Origin: an uncultured Roseicyclus sp.
Lineage (GTDB): Bacteria > Pseudomonadota > Alphaproteobacteria > Rhodobacterales > Rhodobacteraceae
DNA length: 64,000 bases
NCBI RefSeq assembly: GCF_937892565.1
Contig: NZ_CALAHQ010000070.1
Span: 1 to 64,000, forward strand
Direction: 5' to 3'
Numbering within the stretch: position 1 is the first letter of the stretch; every line of letters begins with the position of its first letter. This document shows positions 1 to 7,309 of this stretch, piece by piece. The translations under genes were made by a program, and so were the position numbers. The notes beneath the pieces were generated by a model that made no database searches, was not told the DNA's origin, and was given only the letters and a program-made list of their open reading frames with translations.

Positions 1-449
1 TGCCCGCCCCCATCGAACAAGCCGTGCGGCCCCCGCCACAAACCCCGACGCCCGCAGCCGCAGCCGCGCCAGAGCCGCCCGCCCCAGCGGCCCCTGCCAG
101 CACGGCGCGTTTCGCCCAGCCCGTTTCGGGCAACATCATTCGTCCTTACGGCAATGGCAACGAAGGCATCGACATCGGTGCGCCCAGCGGCACGCCGGTG
201 CGGGCCGCGGGCGATGGCGAAGTGGCCGCAATCACGCAAGATACCGACCAGATCCCGATCCTTGTGGTCCGCCATCCCGATGGGCTGCTGACGGTTTACG
301 CCAATATCCGCAACATCACGGTTGCACGCGGCGACAGGGTGACAGGCGGCCAGACCATTGCCGAGGTCGGTGGCGGCAGCCCGTCTTTCCTGCATTTCGA
401 GGTCCGCCGCGGCTTTGAATCGGTCGATCCGAACGAATATCTGCCCTGA
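1..449 (+). CDS. LytM/M23-family protein, NlpD-like amidase activator (5' truncated)
   Basis: The reading frame is open to the left window edge, so only the C-terminal part is present. A Pro/Ala-rich linker leads into an M23 (LytM) domain that ends at the stop. Active M23 enzymes bind zinc through HxGxD and HLH motifs. Here the first reads NEGID (His replaced by Asn) and the last reads FLHFEVR (first His replaced by Phe), so two zinc ligands are missing. E. coli NlpD has the same kind of degeneration, with NxGID and xLHFEIR and a similar C-terminus ending in YLP. This family activates periplasmic murein amidases during cell separation rather than cutting peptidoglycan itself. The role is inferred from that resemblance. 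Any N-terminal LysM domain would lie outside the window. Confidence 0.75.
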   Translation, partial: PAPIEQAVRPPPQTPTPAAAAAPEPPAPAAPASTARFAQPVSGNIIRPYGNGNEGIDIGAPSGTPVRAAGDGEVAAITQDTDQIPILVVRHPDGLLTVYANIRNITVARGDRVTGGQTIAEVGGGSPSFLHFEVRRGFESVDPNEYLP

Positions 450-536
450 CCTCGGGGCCTGCGCGCTGTGGCGCAGGCTGGACAAATCCCCGGCGCGGCC
501 TGACTGCCGGGCTGTCGTTTGACCGGAGCCTATCCG

Positions 537-1142
537 ATGACCGCCGCCTGGATTGCTGGCTTTGCCCTTTCCTTTAGCCTGATCCTCGCCATCGGGGCGC
601 AAAACGCATTTGTCCTGCGCCAAGGGCTCAGGCGCGCGCATGTGGGCGCGGTGGTGGCGGTGTGCTGCCTGTCGGAAGCGATCTTGATCTTTGCGGGCGT
701 CGCGGGCTTTGGCGCGTTGTCGGCCATCGCGCCTTGGGTGATCGAGGCAATGCGTTGGGGGGGGGCGGCGTTTTTGCTGGCTTATGGCATCCGCAGCCTG
801 CGCGCGGCATGGGCAACGGGCGGCGCGCTCGATCCGGGGGGGGAGGCGACAGGATCGCTGCGGGCGGCCATCGGCACGGCGGTGCTGCTGACATGGGCCA
901 ATCCGCATGTCTATCTGGATACCGTGGGGCTGATCGGGGCGGTGGCCGCGACCTATGGGCCGGGGCGCTGGATCTTCGGCACGGGGGCGCTGTCGGCCTC
1001 GGTCGTGTTTTTCGGGTTGCTGGGGTATGGCGCGCGGGTTCTGGCACCGCTGTTCGCGCGCCCCGGCGCGTGGCGCATTCTGGACGGGGTGGTGGGGCTG
1101 ACCATGCTGGCCTTGGCGGTCAAGCTGATCGCCAGCGGTTGA
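537..1142 (+). CDS. LysE/ArgO-family amino acid exporter
   Basis: A 201-residue hydrophobic protein of the LysE superfamily. The N-terminal region carries the family pattern IGAQNAFVLRQGLRR, and about six membrane segments can be placed along the chain, the usual size and layout for LysE/ArgO exporters of basic amino acids. The ATG at 537 is chosen because GGAG lies at 525-528 with good spacing. An upstream in-frame TTG at 519 has no comparable ribosome binding site. The substrate cannot be read from the sequence. The gene stands 87 bp after the LytM gene and is followed on the same strand by a DMT exporter. Confidence 0.85.
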   Translation: MTAAWIAGFALSFSLILAIGAQNAFVLRQGLRRAHVGAVVAVCCLSEAILIFAGVAGFGALSAIAPWVIEAMRWGGAAFLLAYGIRSLRAAWATGGALDPGGEATGSLRAAIGTAVLLTWANPHVYLDTVGLIGAVAATYGPGRWIFGTGALSASVVFFGLLGYGARVLAPLFARPGAWRILDGVVGLTMLALAVKLIASG

Positions 1143-1182
1143 GCCGCTGGACACTGTGCCTGGCCTGCGTCATGTCAGGGCC

Positions 1183-2118
1183 ATGGCCAGCCGATCGCCC
1201 GAACCCTCGTTGACCCGCGCGTCCGCAGCACCCGCGCGGCCCCTGGCCGGCATGTTATGGATGATGCTGACGGGCTTGTGCTTTGTGGCGGTCACCGCCA
1301 GCGTCAAGATGGTGGGAACCGAGGTTCCCGCCGCGCAATCGGCATTCTTGCGCTATGCGCTGGGGCTGATCTTTCTGATCCCGATGTGGCCCGCCGTGCG
1401 CGCCGCGCGGCTTGAGCGCCGCACCTGGGCCCTGTTCGGGTTGCGTGGGGCCTGTCATGCAGTGGCGGTGATCTTGTGGTTCTATGCGATGACCCGCATT
1501 CCGATCGCCGATGTGACCGCGCTGAATTACCTCAACCCGATCTATGTGATGCTGCTGGCGGTGCTGTTTCTGGGTGAGCGTCTGGGCCCCTGGCGGATCG
1601 CGGCGGTGGCAACGGCGTTTGTGGGCACGCTGATCATCGTGCGGCCCGGTTTTCGCGAGATCGACATTGGCCACATCGCCATGCTGTTCACCGCTGTCGC
1701 GATGGCGGCAAGCTACTTCATGGCCAAGTTCCTGACGGGCAAGGCCAAACCGCAAGTGGTGGTGTTCATGCTGTCCGTGATCGTGCCGGTGATCTTGCTG
1801 CCCTTTGCGCTGGCCGTCTGGGTGCCCATCGGCTGGGAGGCGCTGGGCTGGCTGTTTCTGACGGCAAGTCTTGCCACGGCGGGTCATTATACCATGACGC
1901 TTGCCTTTGCTGCCGCGCCCCTGGCCGTGACCCAACCGGTGACCTTTTTGCAACTGATCTGGGCCACGCTTCTGGGCGTCTTGGTTTTTGGCGAACCGGC
2001 GGACGGGTTCGTGATGCTGGGCGGAAGCTTGATCATCGCGGCGATCAGTGTCGTGACCTGGCGCGAGGCCCGGCGCAAGGCGCCGGCCCCAGCGCAGGGC
2101 GATACGCCTGTGGCTTGA
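1183..2118 (+). CDS. DMT-superfamily (EamA) transporter
   Basis: A protein of about 311 residues with ten predicted membrane segments in two EamA repeats. The first repeat contains the typical pattern around LNYLNPIYVMLLAVLFLGER and the second contains LQLIWATLLGVLVFGE. Members of this family export metabolites or take part in membrane transport, but the substrate is unknown. The start is uncertain: GTG at 1156, ATG at 1183 and ATG at 1255 are all in frame, and none has a strong Shine-Dalgarno. ATG 1183 is preceded closely by AGGG. The last residues are charged and cytoplasmic. Confidence 0.82.
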   Translation: MASRSPEPSLTRASAAPARPLAGMLWMMLTGLCFVAVTASVKMVGTEVPAAQSAFLRYALGLIFLIPMWPAVRAARLERRTWALFGLRGACHAVAVILWFYAMTRIPIADVTALNYLNPIYVMLLAVLFLGERLGPWRIAAVATAFVGTLIIVRPGFREIDIGHIAMLFTAVAMAASYFMAKFLTGKAKPQVVVFMLSVIVPVILLPFALAVWVPIGWEALGWLFLTASLATAGHYTMTLAFAAAPLAVTQPVTFLQLIWATLLGVLVFGEPADGFVMLGGSLIIAAISVVTWREARRKAPAPAQGDTPVA

Positions 2119-2269
2119 GTTAACCTTTTTGATTTCGCCTGTTAATTGTGCATAGGTGAAAAGACCCGCACAGGGCGGCGCCAAAGCGTTCTGCCGCAGC
2201 GCAGCAATTCCTTTTGACCACTTGCATGTCGGATCAAATCACCGCCCCCTTGCGGCAAGGGAGCACGTC

Positions 2270-2962
2270 ATGACTTTGGAAGCGGTGATTTTTGGTGGCA
2301 TCGGAACACTGGCTGAGGTCGCAGAACTGGACCGCGCCGCGTGGAATGCCGCCTTTCGGACCCATGGTGTCGACTGGAACTGGTCATGGGATGTCTACGC
2401 CGAGCTGATGCGGCCGGGGGGGGATCGCCAGCTAGCGGCCCGCTATGGCGCGCATCTGGGCAAGCTTGTCGATGCAAAAACGCTGGACCGGATCCACCAG
2501 CGCCAATTCGCCACCATGCTGGCAGGCGGTGTGCCGCTGCGGCCCGGGGTGGCGCGGGTGATGAATTGGGCGGCACGCGCGGGGGTGAAACTGGCGCTGG
2601 TCAGCCGCTCAGAGGTGGAGCCCGTGCGCGCCCTGCTCAAGGCGACGGCACGCGAGCGCGGCGGGGTCGCCTTTGACGTGGCGATCTTGCGCGGGGATGT
2701 GGCGCACATGGCACCCCACCCCGCCGGAATGGTCGCGGCGCTGACCCAGCTTGGCGTTGGACAAGGGCGCACGGTGGCCGTGGCCGACACCCCGGCCGCG
2801 ATGGAAGCGGCCCGGGCGGCGGGTCTGCCGGTTCTGGCCTTTCCGGGGCGATTGACCGCCGGTGAGCCCGAGGTTTTCGGGCCTGACAGCCTGGTGCATG
2901 CGCTAGGGCCCGAGGCGCTGACATCGACATGGCGCGGGGCACGCAACGAGGCGGCGGAATAG
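2270..2962 (+). CDS. HAD-like protein of the CbbY type lacking catalytic aspartates
   Basis: A 230-residue protein with the CbbY/phosphoglycolate phosphatase type of HAD fold, including the cap helices, LVSRSE in the motif II position, APHP in the motif III position and VADTPAAMEAARAAG in the motif IV position. Motif I, normally FDxDGTL, reads FGGIGTL. Both the nucleophile Asp and the acid/base Asp are gone, and the motif III Lys is Ala. Classical phosphatase chemistry is therefore unlikely. I recall similar degenerate HAD proteins in other Rhodobacterales, which would make this a conserved variant rather than a decaying gene. ATG 2270 is supported by AGGGAG just upstream. Confidence 0.75.
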   Translation: MTLEAVIFGGIGTLAEVAELDRAAWNAAFRTHGVDWNWSWDVYAELMRPGGDRQLAARYGAHLGKLVDAKTLDRIHQRQFATMLAGGVPLRPGVARVMNWAARAGVKLALVSRSEVEPVRALLKATARERGGVAFDVAILRGDVAHMAPHPAGMVAALTQLGVGQGRTVAVADTPAAMEAARAAGLPVLAFPGRLTAGEPEVFGPDSLVHALGPEALTSTWRGARNEAAE

Positions 2963-3058
2963 CTGCACCATCCCCGGCCGCCTTTGATCTGGCGCAAGGT
3001 GGCGCGGGCTGCAACCTGTCTACTGTGGGATCGAACCCACAAGCGCAGGAAGACAGCC

Positions 3059-3301
3059 ATGTCGCACACACCCCATGAACTTGCCGAGGATTTTCCGGGC
3101 GCCGCTGCCGCGATCCATGATCTGAAAGTGACCGATGCGCATTTCGCCCGCCTGATGGACGACTACCACAGGCTCAATCGCGAAGTGCATCGCGCCGAGA
3201 CCGGCTTGGAACCGGTGGATGATTTCACCGCCCAGCGCATGCGCAAGGAGCGCATGATGCTGAAAGATCAGATCGCGGCGCTGCTGTCCAAGGCCGGATA
3301 G
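3059..3301 (+). CDS. YdcH-like small protein (DUF465)
   Basis: An 80-residue, highly charged, mostly helical protein. The central stretch, FARLMDDYHRLNREVHRAE, and the C-terminal RMRKERMMLKDQIAALL match the DUF465/YdcH family of short coiled-coil proteins. Its molecular function is not established. The start at 3059 is supported by AGGA about 10 bases upstream. It faces the coxG-like gene on the opposite strand, and the 124-bp spacer holds only a weak GC-rich inverted repeat. Confidence 0.82.
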   Translation: MSHTPHELAEDFPGAAAAIHDLKVTDAHFARLMDDYHRLNREVHRAETGLEPVDDFTAQRMRKERMMLKDQIAALLSKAG

Positions 3302-3425
3302 GGCCGCTGCCGCGGCAAGCCCGATTCTTCTACGAAAAATCAGAGAGCCCTGCCCCCTGCCCTTGCCGCTACCCCTGACACGGGGCGGCCCATCGCAATG
3401 GTGGCCCAAGCCAGGTCTGGCCAGC

Positions 3426-3896
3426 TCAGGCCCCCGCCGGCGGTTGGGCTTGGCTGCCTTCGACGCGGGTCTGAAAGCGCTCAAAGAACTGATCGGCCAT
3501 TTTCTGGGCAAAGCTGTCGACAAGACGCGAGCCAAGCTGCGCGATCTTGCCGCCCACCTTGGCCTGAACATCGTAATGCAGCGCGGTGCCGCCGCCATCG
3601 GCTTCGCTCAGGCGCACTTCGGCCGCGCCCTTGGCAAAACCCGCAACACCGCCCTTGCCCTCGCCCGAGATGGTGTAGCTTTCGCCAGGCACGATATTTG
3701 ACAATGTCACCTCACCCCGGAAGGTGGCTTTGACGGGCCCCACCTTTTGGGTGACGGTCGCGGCAAAACCCGTGTCCGGCGAGCCGGTCAATTCCTCGCA
3801 TCCAGGGATGCAGGCCTTGAGCGTTTCGGCGTCGTTCAACGCCGCCCAGACAGTCATCCGGTCAGCCGCGATGATGCGGGTCGCATTCAGTTCCAT
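3426..3896 (-). CDS. CoxG-like SRPBCC-domain protein
   Basis: A 156-residue protein covering a single SRPBCC/START-like ligand-binding domain of the carbon monoxide dehydrogenase subunit G type. Typical features are the N-terminal MELNATRIIAADRMTVWAAL, the IPGCEEL segment, KVGPVKATFRGEV, and the C-terminal VGGKIAQLGSRLVDSFAQKMADQFF. No CO dehydrogenase structural genes lie nearby, so a general role as a stand-alone CoxG-like protein is likelier than CO oxidation. It lies 33 bp downstream of pccR on the same strand and may be co-transcribed with it. Confidence 0.83.
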   Translation of the reverse strand: MELNATRIIAADRMTVWAALNDAETLKACIPGCEELTGSPDTGFAATVTQKVGPVKATFRGEVTLSNIVPGESYTISGEGKGGVAGFAKGAAEVRLSEADGGGTALHYDVQAKVGGKIAQLGSRLVDSFAQKMADQFFERFQTRVEGSQAQPPAGA

Positions 3897-3929
3897 TGGG
3901 GGGCTCTCCGTGCCAGTTGCGCTTCAGGA

Positions 3930-5363
3930 TTAGGGGCGGCCGGGGCGTGGCGTCAACGCCTGATCGCCCAGCGGCCTGATCTCGTAGGGCAGCGTGCCGC
4001 GCCGGTTGGGGTCGACGACAAGCTGGCGTTCCAGCGGCGGCACCGCGCGCTGGTGGCATTGCGCGCGTTCGCAGATGCGGCAGGAAATGCCGATCGGCTG
4101 GTATTCGCTGTCGCGGTCCAGATCGAGCCCATCGGCATAGACCAGATCGGCGGCATGCTTGACCTCGCAACCCAACGAGATGGCAAAGCGGCGCTGCGGG
4201 CTGCCCCAGGCGCCCCCAGATTTCGATACGTCGCGCGCCAGGATCACATAGCGCACGCCGTCGGGGGTTTCGGCCAGTTGCCGCAAGAAGCGGGTCGGCG
4301 TCTCAAAGGCCTGATGCACATTCCACAACGGGCAGGCTCCGCCGAAGCGGGCAAATTGCAGCCGCGTGGCGGAATGACGCTTGGTCACGGTGCCCGCCTG
4401 ATCGACGCGGGCGAAGAAAAAGGGGATGCCCTTGGCGCCGGGCCGTTGCAGCGTGGACAGCCTGTGGGCCACCTGTTCGATCGAGGCACCGAACTGGATC
4501 GAGAGGCGTTCAAGATCATGGCGCGTCTCGCGTGCCGCAGCGGCAAACCGCGCATAAGGCATAAGGACCGCGCCCGCAAAGTAGTTGGCCATGCCGATCC
4601 GGGCGATTTCGCGGCTGGTGTCGGATTGAAAGCGCGCCAGATCGAGTGTCGCCTCGATCAACTTGGCCTGGCCCAAGAGCGCATATTGATGCAACAGCTG
4701 AAAGCGCTGGGTTTCGGGCGCGGCACGCGGGCTGAGCGTCAGGATGCGGGTGGCCGGATCATAGGCGCGCACGCCCTGCCCTGCCTCGTGGCGGATGACA
4801 AGGCCCATGGCCGCCAGCACGGTTTCGGTATGGGCGGCCAGATCGCCCGTCGCCTGACCCGCAAAGCGTTCGGCGGCGCGATCCACGGCATCGATGTAAT
4901 TGTCGCAATAATGGAAGAAATCGCGCACCTCTTCCCAAGGCGAGGGCGCGGCGAGGCGCTCTTGACCCAAGGCCTCATCGAGCGAGGCCAACCGCTCATG
5001 GGTCTGACGATAGGCGCGGTGCAGATCGAGAAAGGCACGCGCCAAGGCAGGCGCATTGGAGGCGGCCAGCCGCAGATCGGCCAAGGCCGGGGGGGTATCG
5101 GCAAAGACCGGATCGGCCAAGGCCTCACGCATGTCGGAAACCAGCCGTTCGGCATCGCCCGCGCGCAATTCGGTGACATCGACGCCAAATTCCTGAGCCA
5201 GACCCAGCACCACAGCGGTCGAAACCGGCCGATTGTTGTTCTCCATCTGGTTGAGATAGGGCAACGACACGGCAAGCTTGGTTGCGAAATCCTTTTGCGT
5301 CAGCCCAAGCCGGCTGCGAATCTCGCGCAGCTTGGCACCGGCATAAAGCTTGGCTGGGGGCAT
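3930..5363 (-). CDS. pccR: ScfR-family transcriptional regulator, PccR-like
   Basis: A 477-residue regulator. Residues about 10-65 form an XRE-type helix-turn-helix (LREIRSRLGLTQKDFATKL). The middle resembles an IrrE/ImmA domain, but the metal motif is degenerate (HQYAL instead of HExxH). The C-terminal DUF2083-type domain has Cys399, Cys428, Cys431 and Cys436, a likely metal- or ligand-binding cluster. This is the short-chain fatty acyl-CoA regulator family. In Rhodobacter sphaeroides, PccR controls propionyl-CoA carboxylase, and pccB and pccA lie a few kb away here, which supports the name. The ATG at 5363 has a strong GGAGG, and TTTGCAAA-like sites lie between it and the neighbouring MFS gene, suggesting autoregulation. 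Confidence 0.85.
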   Translation of the reverse strand: MPPAKLYAGAKLREIRSRLGLTQKDFATKLAVSLPYLNQMENNNRPVSTAVVLGLAQEFGVDVTELRAGDAERLVSDMREALADPVFADTPPALADLRLAASNAPALARAFLDLHRAYRQTHERLASLDEALGQERLAAPSPWEEVRDFFHYCDNYIDAVDRAAERFAGQATGDLAAHTETVLAAMGLVIRHEAGQGVRAYDPATRILTLSPRAAPETQRFQLLHQYALLGQAKLIEATLDLARFQSDTSREIARIGMANYFAGAVLMPYARFAAAARETRHDLERLSIQFGASIEQVAHRLSTLQRPGAKGIPFFFARVDQAGTVTKRHSATRLQFARFGGACPLWNVHQAFETPTRFLRQLAETPDGVRYVILARDVSKSGGAWGSPQRRFAISLGCEVKHAADLVYADGLDLDRDSEYQPIGISCRICERAQCHQRAVPPLERQLVVDPNRRGTLPYEIRPLGDQALTPRPGRP

Positions 5364-5379
5364 CGGACCTCCGACAGGA

Positions 5380-5420
5380 TTTGCAAGATCAGTTTGCTGG
5401 TTTGCAAAGCGAGGTGCAAG
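5380..5420. promoter_or_regulatory. Putative PccR operator at its own promoter
   Basis: Inside the 59-bp gap between pccR and the MFS gene lie TTTGCAAG (5380-5387), TTTGC (5393-5397), a perfect TTTGCAAA (5401-5408) and, four bases later, GGTGCAAG (5413-5420). TTTGCAAA-N4-TTTGCAAA is the PccR recognition pattern I recall for R. sphaeroides; the last two boxes fit that spacing with mismatches in the second box. The site lies just upstream of the pccR start, so autoregulation is inferred. Confidence 0.55.
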
Positions 5421-5422
5421 CC

Positions 5423-6637
5423 TTAGCCGAGCACGCGCTTTTCGCGGCGGATCGTGTAAAGGATCGCCACCACCGCCAAAAGCGATGCCGCCAGCATGAT
5501 CCCGATCAGCGGATAGGCGCCATACCCACCCGTCAGCAGCATGCCCGCCAGCGCCGACAGGGCCGCGCCGCCCCCCACCATCATCGCACCGCCCAAGCCG
5601 CTGGCCGTGCCCGCCAGATGCGGCCGCACCGACAACATCCCCGATGTGGCATTGGGCAAGACCATGCCATTGCCCAAGCCCACAAAGGTCATGAAACCGA
5701 AAAACACCAGCGCCGTCTTGAAGCCCAACAAGAACAAGATCAGCGACACCATCAGGCCGCTGGCGGAAATCAGCGTGCCCCACAAGACCATTGCATTGAT
5801 GCCCGCGCGCACGGAATAGCGCCCCGAGATCCAGTTGCCGAAAAAATAGCCCATGGCCGGTGCGCCGAAATAGAACCCCACCGCCGCAGGCGACAGGCCA
5901 AAGACCACCGAGCCGACATAGGGCGCGCCGCCCAGATAGGCAAAGAACGCCCCCGAGGCAAAGGCCGCAGCCAGGCAATAGCCCCAAAACCGCCGCGAGG
6001 TCAGCAATTCGGGATACTGGCGAAACTGCGCGGCGAAACTGCCCGATCCGGGGCACGCGGTTTCACCCAGATCGCGCCATGTCAGCGCCAGAACCAAACC
6101 ACCCAAGCCAAACAGCATCCAGAAATTCGCCTGCCAGCCGAAGCTTTCGTCCAGCACGCCGCCGATGGCCGGGCCGATCATCGGCACCACGGCCATGCCC
6201 ATGGTGACATAGCCGATCTGGCTGGCGGCCTGATCGGCGGGATACATGTCGCGCACCACCGCCCGCCCCAAGACCAGACCCACCACGACAACCGCCTGCA
6301 GCATGCGAAACAGCAGGAAAATCTCGATCGTGGGCGAAAACAGACATCCCAGCGTCGCCAGCATGAACACCGCCACACCCCATAGAAAAACGGGCCGCCG
6401 CCCATAGCGGTCGGAAATCGGACCGATCAGGATCTGCAACGCCGCGTTCACCGCCAGATAAAGCGCCACCGAAAGCTGCATCAGCCGATAATCGGTCGCG
6501 AAATGCGCGGTCATGCGCGGCAAAGAGGGCAGGAAGATGTTCATCGACAGCGCACCGAGCCCGGTGAGCAAGATCAGCGTGACGATATGAGGCGGGGTCG
6601 TGCGGTCAAGAAACCGCACCATCGGATGGGTGGCCAT
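5423..6637 (-). CDS. MFS multidrug efflux transporter, Bcr/CflA family
   Basis: A 404-residue protein with twelve predicted membrane segments. The MFS motif A between helices 2 and 3 reads DRYGRRPV at residues 76-83. The first helix contains LGALSMNIFLPSLPRM, and the centre has VVPMIGPAIGGVLDESFGWQANFW, both typical of the Bcr/CflA subgroup of proton-driven drug exporters. The natural substrate is unknown. The stop lies 59 bp before the pccR start on the same strand, so the gene could read through into pccR unless transcription ends between them. Confidence 0.87.
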   Translation of the reverse strand: MATHPMVRFLDRTTPPHIVTLILLTGLGALSMNIFLPSLPRMTAHFATDYRLMQLSVALYLAVNAALQILIGPISDRYGRRPVFLWGVAVFMLATLGCLFSPTIEIFLLFRMLQAVVVVGLVLGRAVVRDMYPADQAASQIGYVTMGMAVVPMIGPAIGGVLDESFGWQANFWMLFGLGGLVLALTWRDLGETACPGSGSFAAQFRQYPELLTSRRFWGYCLAAAFASGAFFAYLGGAPYVGSVVFGLSPAAVGFYFGAPAMGYFFGNWISGRYSVRAGINAMVLWGTLISASGLMVSLILFLLGFKTALVFFGFMTFVGLGNGMVLPNATSGMLSVRPHLAGTASGLGGAMMVGGGAALSALAGMLLTGGYGAYPLIGIMLAASLLAVVAILYTIRREKRVLG

Positions 6638-6711
6638 GCCGCGTCAATTAGGCCGAAGTGCCGCGTACGTCCAGCCCCCGTGGCGTGCGGCCTTGCGCGG
6701 GACGCTGTGCG

Positions 6712-7065
6712 CTAGCCCCAGCGGTGAAAGACGAAAAACGCCCCCGCAGCGATCAGCCCAAAACCCACCAGATGGTTCCATGCCAAGGGCTCGCGCAGGT
6801 AGACGACGGAAAAAATGCCAAAGATCGTGAGTGTGATGACCTCCTGGATGGTCTTGAGCTCGGCAGCCGAGAAATGGCCATGCCCGATCCGATTGGCGGG
6901 CACCTGTAGCAGATACTCGAAAAATGCGATGGCCCAGCTGATCAGGATCACCGCAAAAAGCGGCGCTGTCTTGAATTTGAGATGCCCATACCACGCAAAG
7001 GTCATGAAGATATTGGAGGCGATCAATAGACCGATGGTGGTAACGGGAACGGGAATCTGCGGCAT
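6712..7065 (-). CDS. DUF486-family small DMT-like membrane protein
   Basis: A 117-residue protein with four membrane segments. The sequence IGLLIASNIFMTFAWYGHLKF at the start, and VPANRIGHGHFSAAELKTIQEVITL in the middle, are hallmarks of DUF486, a family of half-size drug/metabolite-transporter-like proteins of unknown substrate. The start is set at the ATG at 7065 because family members begin just before the first helix. The frame is open further upstream to 7161, but that extension is hydrophilic and lacks family resemblance. The gene is divergent from pccB and shares its upstream region. Confidence 0.82.
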   Translation of the reverse strand: MPQIPVPVTTIGLLIASNIFMTFAWYGHLKFKTAPLFAVILISWAIAFFEYLLQVPANRIGHGHFSAAELKTIQEVITLTIFGIFSVVYLREPLAWNHLVGFGLIAAGAFFVFHRWG

Positions 7066-7154
7066 GTGGCACACCAGGGCTGTGGGACCGGGAACGATGC
7101 ATAATCTGGCGTCTTGCTCGGCCTTGTGCGAGCGCCAAAAGATGACTTCACAGA

Positions 7155-7203
7155 TTTGCAAAAAACGGATCCGATCCGCAAACTGATTTGCAAATATGCG
7201 GAT
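7155..7203. promoter_or_regulatory. Putative PccR operator region upstream of pccB
   Basis: Two perfect TTTGCAAA boxes lie at 7155-7162 and 7187-7194. The second is preceded, after exactly four bases, by TCCGCAAA (7175-7182), so it fits the TTTGCAAA-N4-TTTGCAAA pattern with two mismatches. Inverted arms ATCCGCA (7174-7180) and TGCGGAT (7197-7203) frame it. The site is 107-155 bp upstream of the pccB start, in the shared gap with the divergent DUF486 gene. The same box occurs at the pccR promoter, so binding by PccR is inferred. Confidence 0.62.
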
Positions 7204-7309
7204 TCAGACTCGCGCAAGTGCCAAGACAGCCCTAGGGTCCGCCCCGGATCAGGGGGCTGAGCGCGCGGGCGGGCCCCGATGGGGCCAGACCGATGGGGAA
7301 GGGACGGGC

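Noticed and set aside
3025-3040. A tRNA T-arm-like hairpin (GTGGG-ATCGAA-CCCAC) before the YdcH-like gene
   Set aside because: No acceptor, D or anticodon arm can be built around it, and the loop has six bases rather than seven.
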